Part shown: positions 35,934 to 44,589 of the stretch, one piece after another
How positions within the stretch are numbered: the first letter of the stretch is position 1
Layout: each line of letters begins with the position of its first letter
Assembly: GCF_014534685.1 (NCBI RefSeq)
Contig: NZ_JACVVX010000010.1
Location: 1 to 64,000, forward strand
Direction: 5' to 3'
DNA from: Oryzicola mucosus
GTDB taxonomy: Bacteria; Pseudomonadota; Alphaproteobacteria; Rhizobiales; Rhizobiaceae
DNA: 64,000 nucleotides
Made by a program: the position numbers and the translations under genes
Notes under the pieces: generated by a model
What the model was told of the DNA's origin: nothing
Database searches by the model: none
What the model saw: only the letters and a program-made list of their open reading frames with translations

Positions 35934-37460
35934 ATGACCAGCGGCATACACCACGTCACCGGCATCACCTCCAATGTGCAGGCCAACGTCGACTTCTATG
36001 TCGGCTTTCTCGGGCTGAGGCTTGTGAAGCGCACCGGAGGCTACGCAGACGCCGAGCAGTTGCATCTTGTCTATGGAGACGGTCTCGGCAGTCCCGGCTC
36101 GTTGCTAACGTTCCTTGTCTGGGAGGCGGCGGGCCGCGGGCGCACGGGCATCGGCCAGGTATCGGAAGTGGCGTTGGCGGTGCCGCCACCTTCGCTCGGT
36201 GGCTGGATTACCAAGGCGCTCGCCGCCAACATTCCGCTCGATGGTCCATCTCGCGAGTTCGGGGAGCCGGTCCTCCGGCTTAAGGATCCGGACGGGCTGA
36301 TCGTGAAGCTGGTCGGAGTGGACATGGCAACGCCGGCCCCACTTCCGAACGCACCCACCCGACTGCGGGGCGTCACACTCCTGACGGACAAGGCGGCTGA
36401 GACCGCAAGCTTTCTCACGCGTTTCGGGTACACAGAAGAGCGGCGTTCAGGCGTTACACAGCGCATGGGGTCCGATACAGACATCGTCGATATCAGGGAG
36501 GTGTCTGGTTTCGTGCCTTCCGTGTCCGGCGGCGGGGTGCCCGATCATGTAGCTTTTCGCGCGCGCGGTATCGATGATCTCCGCTCCATGCGGCTTTTGC
36601 TGAAGGAGCATGGGCCCACCGAGGTGCATGATCGGAAGTACTTCGTGTCGCTCTACGTTCGCGATCCCGCCGGCATACTGATGGAATACGCGACCGATGG
36701 GCCGGGCATGACCATTGACGAAGCGCCTGCCGAGCTTGGCCAGACATTGTTTATGCCGCCGCGTGATGCCGATCGCGCAGAGGATCTGAGGGCAATGCTT
36801 CCACAGTTTGCCCTGCCAGGCGAAGAGAGGTTTCCGGCCCGCGACCTTCCTTTTATACATCGTTTCAACCGGCCGCAAAATCCGGACGGCACGACCTTGG
36901 TGTTGCTGCATGGCACTGGTGGCAACGAAGCCGATCTGATGCCGATCGCACGACGCATAGCCCCACAGTCGACGCTGCTCGGCGTGCGTGGCCGAGCGAC
37001 CGAGGAAGGAACCAATCGTTGGTTCCGCCGCGTCGATGCAACGACGTTCGATCAGCAGGATATCCGTGGGGAAGCAGAAGCCTTCGCGGTGTTTGTCGAA
37101 GGCGCCGTAGCCGGCTATGGCCTCGACCCCGACAAACTTGTCTTCCTCGGCTATTCCAACGGCGCCAACATGCTGGCGGCGGTCATCCAGCTTCACCCTG
37201 GCGTCGTGCGCCGCGCGATTCTACTTCGTGGCATCCAGCCCCTGGAGAAACCACCGGCGGTGGATCTCTTGGACACGAGCGTACTGGTGCTAACCGGGCG
37301 TGATGATGCCTTTGCTCGCGATGCGCCCGCGCTGGCGGACGCCCTTTTGGCTCAAGGAGTGCACGTCGACAGCCTGCAGCTCTCAGCCAATCATGAACTC
37401 GCCGCTGCAGACGTCACTGAATCAGTTGCATGGATACGGCGAAATCTCCCGGTGAATTGA
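35934..37460 (+). CDS. VOC ring-cleaving-dioxygenase-like protein fused to a carboxylesterase-type alpha/beta hydrolase
   Basis: A 508-residue fusion. Residues 1 to about 265 form a two-module VOC (glyoxalase) protein starting GIHHVTGITSNVQANVDFYV, with later metal-site strands DHVAFRARGID and GILMEYATDGPG. Residues about 300-508 are a carboxylesterase/phospholipase-type hydrolase with LLHGTGGNEADL, nucleophile motif GYSNGANM, the acid in LTGRDDAFA and a histidine in SANHEL. In Bacillus these activities are separate proteins, MhqO and MhqD, induced by hydroquinones. The start at 35934 is preferred to 35886 because it aligns with the VOC domain start. A role in quinone detoxification is inference. 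Confidence 0.82.
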   Translation: MTSGIHHVTGITSNVQANVDFYVGFLGLRLVKRTGGYADAEQLHLVYGDGLGSPGSLLTFLVWEAAGRGRTGIGQVSEVALAVPPPSLGGWITKALAANIPLDGPSREFGEPVLRLKDPDGLIVKLVGVDMATPAPLPNAPTRLRGVTLLTDKAAETASFLTRFGYTEERRSGVTQRMGSDTDIVDIREVSGFVPSVSGGGVPDHVAFRARGIDDLRSMRLLLKEHGPTEVHDRKYFVSLYVRDPAGILMEYATDGPGMTIDEAPAELGQTLFMPPRDADRAEDLRAMLPQFALPGEERFPARDLPFIHRFNRPQNPDGTTLVLLHGTGGNEADLMPIARRIAPQSTLLGVRGRATEEGTNRWFRRVDATTFDQQDIRGEAEAFAVFVEGAVAGYGLDPDKLVFLGYSNGANMLAAVIQLHPGVVRRAILLRGIQPLEKPPAVDLLDTSVLVLTGRDDAFARDAPALADALLAQGVHVDSLQLSANHELAAADVTESVAWIRRNLPVN

Positions 37461-37572
37461 CAGATCCATTTGCAAGAACCGTCCTTTTGGGCCGAATGGG
37501 ACTGACCTGCTCCCCCGGGTGTTCGCGACTGCGGCAGGCTTCGCGATCACCTCCACCGATGGCCGCCGACGA

Positions 37573-37812
37573 TCAGCTTTTGCGCATCAGGATCATCTTC
37601 TCCTGCGTCATGTCGCGCATGGTGAAGGGGATGCCTCCCGTGCCGCATCCGGACTCCCTACGGCCGGCGAACGGCATCCAGTCGGTGCGGAACGCAGTGG
37701 GATCGCTGATCATCACAGCCGAGGCATCGAGGCGATTGGCCGCCCGCATCGCGACGTCAATATCCTGTGCGAATATCTGCGCACGATCGAAGGCCTGGAA
37801 GACTGTCAGCAT
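37573..37812 (-). pseudogene. Aldehyde dehydrogenase, C-terminal remnant
   Basis: A 79-residue frame with GGGAG eight bases before its ATG, 21 bases after the acetolactate-synthase-like gene. It matches only the end of an aldehyde dehydrogenase: DIDVAMRAANRLDASAVMIS, WMPFAGRRESGCGTGGIPFT and TQEKMILMRKS. The cofactor domain and catalytic cysteine and glutamate are absent. An intact dehydrogenase probably once followed the upstream thiamine-diphosphate enzyme, and a deletion left the last 75 residues behind the original ribosome-binding site. Confidence 0.7.
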
Positions 37813-37833
37813 CGTTGATCTCCCTTCGCTGGA

Positions 37834-39489
37834 CTACCCGAGCTCCACGTCGGGCCTGCGGTTGCGCAACTCATCGACAAGAACGCGGGTGTTCTCGGAA
37901 TAGTCGATCGGCACATCGACCAGATGAACGCCGCCACCGGCGAAGGCGGCTTCGAGCGTCCGCACGAGATCTTCGACAGCGGTTACCCGCGACCCCTTTG
38001 CGCCATAGGCCTCGGCATACCGCACGAAATCGGGATTGCCGAAGCTCATGCCAAAATCCGGGAATCCGTCCACCGCCTGCTTCCAACGGATCATGCCGTA
38101 GGCGCTGTCGTTGAGGATGACCACCACGAGGTTCAGCCCGAGCCGCACCGCCGTTTCCATCTCCTGCGAGTTCATCATGAAACCGCCATCGCCGCAGACC
38201 GCCATGACGCGGCGGTCCGGATAGAGCATCGCCGCCATCATCGCCGAGGGTAGGCCGGCTCCCATCGTGGCAAGGGCATTGTCGAGCAGCAGTGTGTTGG
38301 CGACATGGGTGCGGTAGTTACGAGCGAACCAGATCTTGTACATGCCGTTGTCGAGGCAGACGATACCGTCTTCCGGCATGACCTTGCGGACATCATGGAC
38401 GATGCGCTGCGGCGTGGGCGGGAAGCGGTTTTCCTCGGCGCGTTCATTGATGCGGGCGAGGATTCGCTGACGCAGTTCGAGCATTCCCCCGTCGGGCGAC
38501 AATTTCGCTTCGAGCCGCTCGGCAAGCCCCGCGACCGCAGCCCCGATATCGCCGATCACCTCGAAATCCGGATGGTAGACCTGTTCGACCGTGGCCGACT
38601 GGTAACCGACATGGATTACCTTCGGCCCGCCCGCGCTCTTCATGAGGAAGGGCGGCTTCTCAATCGTGTCGTGGCCGATGACGATGATCAGGTCGGCGCG
38701 TTCAACCGCTTCGTGGACGTAGTCGCCCTCCGACAGTGCCGCGGTTCCCATGTAGAGGTTTGACCCGCCGGTGACCGCACCCTTGCCCATCTGGGTGTTG
38801 AAGAACGGCAGCCTTGTGCGCCTCACGAAGCTTGAAAGCACATCGACCAGCGCAGGCCGATTGCCTGCCGCGCCGAACATGACGAGCGGACGGCTGGCAC
38901 CAAGGATTATCTCCGCCGCGCTGTCGAGCGACAGGGTCGAGGCGACCGGCCGCTCCGTCGCGTGGACCGGAATGACCGGGATGTTCGCGACCTCCTCGCC
39001 CGCAACATCCTCCGGCAGCTCCAGATGTACCGGTCCCGGCCGCTCTTCCATCGCGACGCGAAAGGCATCGCGCACCGTCGAGGGTATGGCGGCGGCACTG
39101 ACGATCTGGCGCGTCATCTTGGTCAGCGGCTTCATCGAGGCGACGATGTCGACGATCTGGAAGCGGGCCTGCTTGGCGCTCATCACTGGCTTCTGGCCAG
39201 TGATGAGGATCATCGGCATGGCGCCGAGATGCGCATAAGCGGCGCCGGTGGAAAAGTTCAGCGCGCCCGGACCCAACGTGGCGAGGCAGACGCCGGGCTT
39301 ACCTGTAAGCCGACCATGAGTCGCTGCCATGAAGGCCGCCGCTTGCTCGTGACGCGTCAGGATAAGTTCGATGCGCGACGTCCGCAACGATTCCAGAAGG
39401 TCGAGATTCTCCTCGCCTGGCACCCCGAAGATGCGGTCCACGCCCTCGTTCTCCAGCGCGGCGACAATAAGGTCCGATCCTTTCGGCAT
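37834..39489 (-). CDS. Acetolactate synthase large subunit-like thiamine-diphosphate enzyme
   Basis: A 551-residue three-domain ThDP enzyme. The catalytic Glu48 lies in LTRHEQAAAFMA, and the cofactor motif begins GDGGFMMNSQEMETA and ends near NDSAYGMIRW. There is no adjacent small regulatory subunit and the length fits the catabolic AlsS-like class, so it is probably not the biosynthetic enzyme. It would condense pyruvate or decarboxylate another 2-oxo acid. The aldehyde dehydrogenase remnant directly downstream suggests that the ancestral operon oxidised an aldehyde made here. Confidence 0.85.
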   Translation of the reverse strand: MPKGSDLIVAALENEGVDRIFGVPGEENLDLLESLRTSRIELILTRHEQAAAFMAATHGRLTGKPGVCLATLGPGALNFSTGAAYAHLGAMPMILITGQKPVMSAKQARFQIVDIVASMKPLTKMTRQIVSAAAIPSTVRDAFRVAMEERPGPVHLELPEDVAGEEVANIPVIPVHATERPVASTLSLDSAAEIILGASRPLVMFGAAGNRPALVDVLSSFVRRTRLPFFNTQMGKGAVTGGSNLYMGTAALSEGDYVHEAVERADLIIVIGHDTIEKPPFLMKSAGGPKVIHVGYQSATVEQVYHPDFEVIGDIGAAVAGLAERLEAKLSPDGGMLELRQRILARINERAEENRFPPTPQRIVHDVRKVMPEDGIVCLDNGMYKIWFARNYRTHVANTLLLDNALATMGAGLPSAMMAAMLYPDRRVMAVCGDGGFMMNSQEMETAVRLGLNLVVVILNDSAYGMIRWKQAVDGFPDFGMSFGNPDFVRYAEAYGAKGSRVTAVEDLVRTLEAAFAGGGVHLVDVPIDYSENTRVLVDELRNRRPDVELG

Positions 39490-39572
39490 AGCCTAAACTC
39501 CTAGGTTCATCGTTCGACGGAACACGCGACGAGTATACACGGGATGTGCAATCGCACCCTATCGTCTCCGCG

Positions 39573-39883
39573 TCACGAGACCGGCGGCCCGCTTCGTTCT
39601 GGCCGATCACGTTTTCGGAATGTTCGGGATGGCGTGCAGAGTAGCCGCCCATGAACGGGCGGCGCAGGACGACCCTCGCCGCCTTGCGCGCGGATCGCCT
39701 CAAAGACACCCCGGGCAAGCTGCGAACCGATCCCCTGCCCCGTGAACCGGTACGGCACTTCCGTATGTATGAGGATGAACCAGCCATCCTCGGTGCGATA
39801 GTACACTGCTGCGATATCGCCGTCGCTGCCCTCTATCGGGAGTTCGAAAGGTGTTCGGCCGGATTGTCGATGATCTCGCTCAC
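39573..39883 (-). pseudogene. GNAT N-acetyltransferase (small YjdJ type) with two frameshifts
   Basis: Read in three successive frames this is a complete small GNAT protein. A GTG at 39883 with AAGGGA upstream gives [10 protein letters not shown]; then the frame of [20 protein letters not shown] and HTEVPYRFTGQGIGSQLARG; then ARVVLRRPFMGGYSARHPEH. One base is missing near 39850 and the frame changes again near 39685. Each part is recognisable and in the right order, so the breaks are recent. Confidence 0.65.
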
Positions 39884-40065
39884 TCGTATCCCTTGGTTTG
39901 GGGGAACGTCGCGATGGTGCTCGCCGATGCCGAAGACGTCGAGCCCGACCCGGTCAGCGATCTCAACCTCATCAAGGAGGTCGGCCATGCGATCGGTTGC
40001 CGAGGGAGGACGCCCCGTCGCCCGGTCGGGAGGATGGCCGCGAAGCTGTTGACGCCTATTTCCAT
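39884..40065 (-). pseudogene. LLM-class (luciferase-like) flavin oxidoreductase, N-terminal remnant
   Basis: From ATG 40065 the frame gives [13 protein letters not shown]. After a one-base shift near 40025 it continues as [20 protein letters not shown] and [10 protein letters not shown], the standard N-terminus of the LLM family. Homology ends where the GNAT pseudogene begins. Only about 60 of some 340 residues remain. Confidence 0.55.
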
Positions 40066-40112
40066 GACGGGTTCTCGCAAATCACTGTCGAGCGTGATGG
40101 CGGTGGCGCGTG

Positions 40113-40856
40113 CTACGCCGACTTCGGTGAAGCACGATGTGCTCCTTCCCCGGGGTCGAACATCGAGATGCCGCCATAGGCGGCAGTCGCGCTCACCTCG
40201 TTCTGCAACACGTCCCAATGCTCGGCCAACTTGCCGTCCTCCACCCGGAAAATGTCGATCGCTATCTGCGGTTCGTCCGCCCAGCCGCGGATGCGTCCGT
40301 GGATGGCGACGAGATCGTCGCCGGCGACGACCAGTCCGGGCTCGTAGAATACGTGCTCAGGCAGGCCGGCGACGATCGCCTGCAACGCGTCGCGACCCTG
40401 GGGAATGTTCGGGTTGTGCTGGATGTAGTCCCGAGCGTAGAGCCGTTCCACGGCCGACGCGTCGTGACGCTGGAAAAGAGAGGTCATCGCCTCGAGGACG
40501 AGTTCCTTGTTGCGCCGCGGCCGATCGTCGAAGCTGCGATGAGCGGGCCGTATGACCGCCATTTTCCCGGTCATTCGCAGGAACTGCCCGCCGGGCAGCG
40601 TCGCGAACGAAAAGACCAGCCCGCGGTCGTAGTCCTGGACGTTGGTGACCGTCGCGCCGTCCTTCTCCTGCCAGCTCACGGCGAACATGCCGTTTCCGAG
40701 TGGAATGACTTCGGTGTCGACGATCTCGGTTCGGGCGAATGGGCCTTCCTTGATCTCGAACTGCAATTGCGACGCCGACAACAGGGTCAGGCTGACATGG
40801 AAGTTCGGATAAGAGACTTCCATCTCCAATCCAACGGGAAAACTGTGTTCAGTCAC
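40113..40856 (-). CDS. MoaF-like beta-barrel plus SnoaL-like two-domain protein
   Basis: A 247-residue protein starting at GTG 40856 with GGAG eight bases upstream. Residues about 1-115 resemble the MoaF N-terminal lipocalin-like domain (GLEMEVSYPNFHVSLTLLSA, FAVSWQEKDGATVTNVQDYD). Residues about 125-240 are a SnoaL/NTF2-like fold (YARDYIQHNPNIPQGRDALQ, GKLAEHWDVLQNE). SnoaL-like domains are small-molecule isomerases, cyclases or binding modules. The combination suggests a binding or hydrolytic role in secondary metabolism, with no specific reaction evident. Confidence 0.72.
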   Translation of the reverse strand: MTEHSFPVGLEMEVSYPNFHVSLTLLSASQLQFEIKEGPFARTEIVDTEVIPLGNGMFAVSWQEKDGATVTNVQDYDRGLVFSFATLPGGQFLRMTGKMAVIRPAHRSFDDRPRRNKELVLEAMTSLFQRHDASAVERLYARDYIQHNPNIPQGRDALQAIVAGLPEHVFYEPGLVVAGDDLVAIHGRIRGWADEPQIAIDIFRVEDGKLAEHWDVLQNEVSATAAYGGISMFDPGEGAHRASPKSA

Positions 40857-41153
40857 TCTAGCGTCTCCTTTGGCATAGCGGAAGCTCCGGCCGGGTTGGC
40901 TGAAGTCGCGTTCATGACGTCTGCATTCTGGCTCACGCGGTTCGACGTGGCGATCAGGGAAGATCTGATCGTCTGCCCCGCTGGGGACGACGCGGCGAAG
41001 GCGGCGTTTCCGGGCAAGTCGAGTTGGGCAGCGCAGACGGGTGCGGGCCTGAAAGCAAGCGGGTGCGCCACCAACTGACGCAATGATCCGCCTGCGATCC
41101 CGCTGCCGGCCGCGCGGCAAACAGCATGCCCTCCGCTCGGACGTCATTACCGT

Positions 41154-41516
41154 TCAAGGTTCCGATTGATCGAGGAAGACATGCAGGGTTCGAATGAGGC
41201 CGCCTTCGACATGCGCGACATCGGTACCCGTGACCGCGAACGGACCTTCGGCCGGACCGGCCCCCCATTGCAGGCGACCGACGCCGTTATGGCCCAATGC
41301 CGGCCTTATCGCGGTGAACACGAAGTCCGGAGGCAAATGCTCCAAAAGGTCCGTTACGGCCTGCGAGATCGCTTCATGACCACGCGCCGAACGCTCGGGT
41401 TCGTGAAGCTCCGCGTTTTCATCGTAGATGTTTCGGATCGCCGAGATGCGCTGTACGGGGTCTCGTTCGCCGAACACCAGATCGAGGTTGGCCTGCATGA
41501 GTTTCTCAAAATCCAT
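41154..41516 (-). CDS. SnoaL-like/NTF2-fold protein
   Basis: A 120-residue single-domain SnoaL-like protein: LFGERDPVQRISAI-type helix, IYDENAELHEPERSARGHEA and the closing strand GGLIRTLHVFLDQ. The ATG at 41516 has AAGGAGG six bases upstream. It probably forms a dimer with a conical pocket. It is transcribed in the same direction as the two-domain SnoaL protein that follows and could be a partner or a diverged copy of its C-terminal half. Confidence 0.75.
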   Translation of the reverse strand: MDFEKLMQANLDLVFGERDPVQRISAIRNIYDENAELHEPERSARGHEAISQAVTDLLEHLPPDFVFTAIRPALGHNGVGRLQWGAGPAEGPFAVTGTDVAHVEGGLIRTLHVFLDQSEP

Positions 41517-41610
41517 CAATGCCTCCTTAGCTGCAGGTTTGAGTAGCCCCATAGATGAGGCTAAGCCCGTTCCAGGTATGCCTCGGGCTCGCTTCACCAT
41601 CCCGCCTCAA

Positions 41611-42264
41611 TCAGCCCGCCGGGCTCGGCTTCGGCGTGTTGAGCAGTTGCTGCTCCCACAGATAGGCGATACCGCTGCCCGCGGCATGCTGAATAACCAC
41701 CTCGTTGAGCGCGCCGGCGGTTTCGCCCCGTGTCCAGTCGCGCTGCCACTCCGCCGCCAGCGCCATCCAGGTCATCATGTTGACGCCGGCCACGATCATG
41801 CGGTGGATGGCGATTTCGTGCGCCTCGGTGGAAACGGCGCCGGAAGCATCGGTGATGACGGTCACGTCCCAGCCTTCACCAGCCGCCTGGATCGCAGGCA
41901 TCGCGACGCAGACCTCAGTCCACAGGCCGGCCAGGACCAACTGCTTGCGACCGGTCGCCTTGACCACGTCGACGACCTTAGGATCCTCCCAGGTGTTGAT
42001 CAGCGTCCGGTCGATGATCTCCTGGCCGGGAAACACGTCAGTGATCTGCGGGAAAATATGACCGCCACGGTCCGCCACAACGCTGGTCAAGATGGTGGGC
42101 ACGCCGAACACCTTCGCTGCCTTCGCCAGCGCGGCCGAATTGTTGACCACGGTATGCGGATCGTGGCTGTTCAGGTTCGCTAGCTGGTAGGGCTGATGGT
42201 CTATCAGAACGAGTACCGAATCCTCGGGGCGAAGAAGCGAGGCAAGGCCGTTGCGAAAAGTCAT
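41611..42264 (-). CDS. Isochorismatase-family cysteine hydrolase (YcaC-like)
   Basis: A 217-residue cysteine hydrolase with Asp22 (LVLIDHQPYQLANL) and nucleophile Cys119 (LAGLWTEVCVAMPA), and the family's cis-peptide region preceding it. YcaC-like enzymes hydrolyse unknown amide or ester substrates and are often induced with pirins. The start at 42264 is selected by GGAG six bases upstream. It is divergent from a LysR stub and the pirin gene, a pairing often seen with an intact LysR regulator in between. Confidence 0.85.
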   Translation of the reverse strand: MTFRNGLASLLRPEDSVLVLIDHQPYQLANLNSHDPHTVVNNSAALAKAAKVFGVPTILTSVVADRGGHIFPQITDVFPGQEIIDRTLINTWEDPKVVDVVKATGRKQLVLAGLWTEVCVAMPAIQAAGEGWDVTVITDASGAVSTEAHEIAIHRMIVAGVNMMTWMALAAEWQRDWTRGETAGALNEVVIQHAAGSGIAYLWEQQLLNTPKPSPAG

Positions 42265-42563
42265 TCCAATCTCCTGGGTATCGAGGGAAGCGCTCATTGG
42301 CCGCTTGAAACCTACCAAAGGCTTTCTGGCACTGCGGTGCAGGTCGTGCCATTCTGGTGCCGTTCTTGCTCCCAATCACGCTCGTCGCTGCGCGAAGACT
42401 TGAGTTCGTTCGGTTTCTTGGAAAGGGTACGACGGCATTCGCCGATCTGCTGGCGGAAACGAGTGAATGCCGGGCAGCCCGGCGAGCGCGGAAACTGACA
42501 TCTCCTTCGGTGATACGGTGGGGCCCGATCCTGCCAAGCTGTGTCGCGAAACGGGGACGCCGA

Positions 42564-42674
42564 ATGGACACCGAAGACTTGCGGACGTTTGTGGACATTG
42601 CCGATGTCGGGCGTTTCGGCCGCCCGCTACGACGATCGCTCGGCGGGATCAGGCGATGCGACGACAGAGGATGA
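42564..42674 (+). pseudogene. LysR-family regulator, N-terminal stub
   Basis: ATG 42564 begins MDTEDLRTFVDIADVGRFG, an unmistakable LysR N-terminus, but the frame degenerates within the helix-turn-helix and stops at 42674 after 36 codons. The rest of the protein is missing: the pirin gene starts six bases later. The stub lies exactly between two divergent genes that a LysR protein would normally control. The flanking spacer 42265-42563 holds no other gene. Confidence 0.55.
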
Positions 42675-42679
42675 TGCAC

Positions 42680-43615
42680 ATGAGTTGGAACCCGTCACTC
42701 GAACCGGGTTGTCCCGATGAGGTCAACCTCGATGCCATCGAGACCCTGATCGTCCCGCGTTCCCGCGACCTCGGCGATTTCCAGGTCCGGCGCGCCCTGC
42801 CGGCACCCAAGCGGCAGATGGTCGGGCCGTTCATCTTCTTCGATCAGGCGGGGCCGGCAGAGTTGCTGACCGGGCAAGGCGTCGACGTCCGGCCGCATCC
42901 GCATATCGGCCTCGGCACGGTCACCTACCTGTTCCAGGGCGACTTCCATCACCGTGACAGCACTGGCGCCGACCAGATCATCAGGCCTGGCGCGCTGAAC
43001 TGGATGGTCGCCGGTCGCGGCGTCACGCATTCGGAACGCACGTCGACGGCCGCACGGAGTGGCCCGAACAGCCTCTTCGGGATCCAGACCTGGCTGGCCC
43101 TGCCGGACAGCCATGAAGATGTTGCCCCCAGCTTCGAGCACCATGGCAAGGAGGCGTTGCCCGTCATCGGGGACCAGGGCGTCTCGGTCCGGCTCATCCT
43201 CGGAAATGCCTATGGCAAGACCGCGCCAGCGACGATGCTTTCTGAGACGTTCTACGCCGATGTGAAGCTCGAGCCGGGAAGACGACTGCCCATGCCGGAC
43301 AACCACGAGGACCGCGGCGTCTACATCGTCGAAGGCTCCATATTGGTCGCAGGCCAGGACTTCGAGGCCGGCCAGATGATGGTGTTCCGGCCTGGCGACC
43401 GCATCACCGTGGCTGCTGGCGAGCGGGGCGCCCGGCTGATGATCCTCGGTGGCGCGACCTTCAACGGACCGCGCTACATCTGGTGGAACTTCGTCGCCTC
43501 ATCGCAGGAGAGGATCGAACTTGCCAAGGCTGAGTGGCGCGCGGCGAAATGGGGCAAGGGCCGCTTCGACCTGCCTGCCGACGACCGGAGCGAGCACATT
43601 CCCCTTCCGGAATAA
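42680..43615 (+). CDS. Pirin-family protein
   Basis: A 311-residue bicupin. The pirin metal motif is clear: VRPHPHIGLGTVTYLFQGDF and HHRDSTGADQIIRPGALNWM supply the histidines, with GVTHSERT and the glutamate-containing strand. Some pirins are quercetin dioxygenases; others bind regulators. The ATG at 42680 has AGAGG nine bases upstream; 42671 and 42674 are alternatives. It is followed by the DUF5996 gene after 24 bases, so the two are probably co-transcribed. Confidence 0.88.
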   Translation: MSWNPSLEPGCPDEVNLDAIETLIVPRSRDLGDFQVRRALPAPKRQMVGPFIFFDQAGPAELLTGQGVDVRPHPHIGLGTVTYLFQGDFHHRDSTGADQIIRPGALNWMVAGRGVTHSERTSTAARSGPNSLFGIQTWLALPDSHEDVAPSFEHHGKEALPVIGDQGVSVRLILGNAYGKTAPATMLSETFYADVKLEPGRRLPMPDNHEDRGVYIVEGSILVAGQDFEAGQMMVFRPGDRITVAAGERGARLMILGGATFNGPRYIWWNFVASSQERIELAKAEWRAAKWGKGRFDLPADDRSEHIPLPE

Positions 43616-43639
43616 TTGGAACGAGCTTGGAGAACGACT

Positions 43640-44584
43640 ATGAACAGGTGGCCACAACTCGACTATCTCGGCTGGCGCGAAACGTGTTCAGCCTTGCAAC
43701 TCTATCTGCAGATCGCAGGGAAATATCGGCTGGCGCACACGCCGTGGCTCAACCACTCTTGGAATGCGACCTTCTACGTCACGCCCAACGGTCTTGCCTC
43801 CTCGCCCATCCCGGATGGCCCTGGCATCGAGATCCTGTTCGATCTTCGCGAGCACAGGGTCGTGGGCACCTGCGGCAACGGTCTTCGGAAATCGATCGAC
43901 CTCGGGCCGATGACGGTCGCCAAATTCCACGCGAGCTTCGTGCAACTGATTTCCGAGCTCGGCGGCACGCCGAACTTCAACGGGCTGCCGAACGAGGTGC
44001 CGAATCCAATACCCTTCGTGGAGGACGATCGCGACCGGCCGTACGACCGCGACGCGGTCCAGCGCTTCCACCAGGCCTTGATGGCGGTCGACAAGGTCTT
44101 CAATAGGTTCCGCACATCCTTTCTGGGCAAGTCCAGCCCAGTTCATTTATTCTGGGGCAGCTTCGACCTGGCCCTCACGCGCTTTTCCGGACGTCGAGCA
44201 CCGCTCCATCCCGGAGGCATTCCGGCATTGCCGGATGACGTTGCGCAGGAAGCCTATGATCGAGAGGTCTCATCAGCGGGATTCTGGCCGGGCGGCGGCG
44301 GCATCGACTACCCGGCCTTCTACGCATACGCTTATCCTGCGCCAGGCGGCTACCGCTCCGCGTCCGTGCAGCCCGAGGCCACGTTCTGGCACGATGGCCT
44401 GTCGGAATACGTCCTCCCTTACGATGCCGTGCAATCCGCCGCCGATCCCGACGAAGCCCTGATGGCTTTCCTCGTCACGACCTACGAGGTCGCGGCCGAT
44501 CTGGGAGGCTGGGACCGCGACCTGCTGGAATGTGCGCCAGGGCTGCCGCGCAAGGTCCGCTCAGTTGCGCGGTCCGAACATTGA
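43640..44584 (+). CDS. DUF5996 family protein
   Basis: A 314-residue protein with WPQLDYLGWRETCSALQLYL at the N-terminus, LVHLFWGSFDLALTRFSGR-type central block and GFWPGGGGIDYPAFYAYAYP, all characteristic of the uncharacterised DUF5996 family. The ATG at 43640 has GGAG seven bases upstream. No signal peptide, membrane segment or known catalytic motif is apparent. It is conserved in many soil bacteria and often follows pirin or oxidoreductase genes, but its function is unknown. Confidence 0.8.
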   Translation: MNRWPQLDYLGWRETCSALQLYLQIAGKYRLAHTPWLNHSWNATFYVTPNGLASSPIPDGPGIEILFDLREHRVVGTCGNGLRKSIDLGPMTVAKFHASFVQLISELGGTPNFNGLPNEVPNPIPFVEDDRDRPYDRDAVQRFHQALMAVDKVFNRFRTSFLGKSSPVHLFWGSFDLALTRFSGRRAPLHPGGIPALPDDVAQEAYDREVSSAGFWPGGGGIDYPAFYAYAYPAPGGYRSASVQPEATFWHDGLSEYVLPYDAVQSAADPDEALMAFLVTTYEVAADLGGWDRDLLECAPGLPRKVRSVARSEH

Positions 44585-44589
44585 ACAGG

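Noticed and set aside
40853-41083. 76-codon frame upstream of the MoaF/SnoaL gene as a small gene
   Set aside because: No ribosome-binding site, no recognisable motif, and it runs into the promoter and ribosome-binding site of the real gene.
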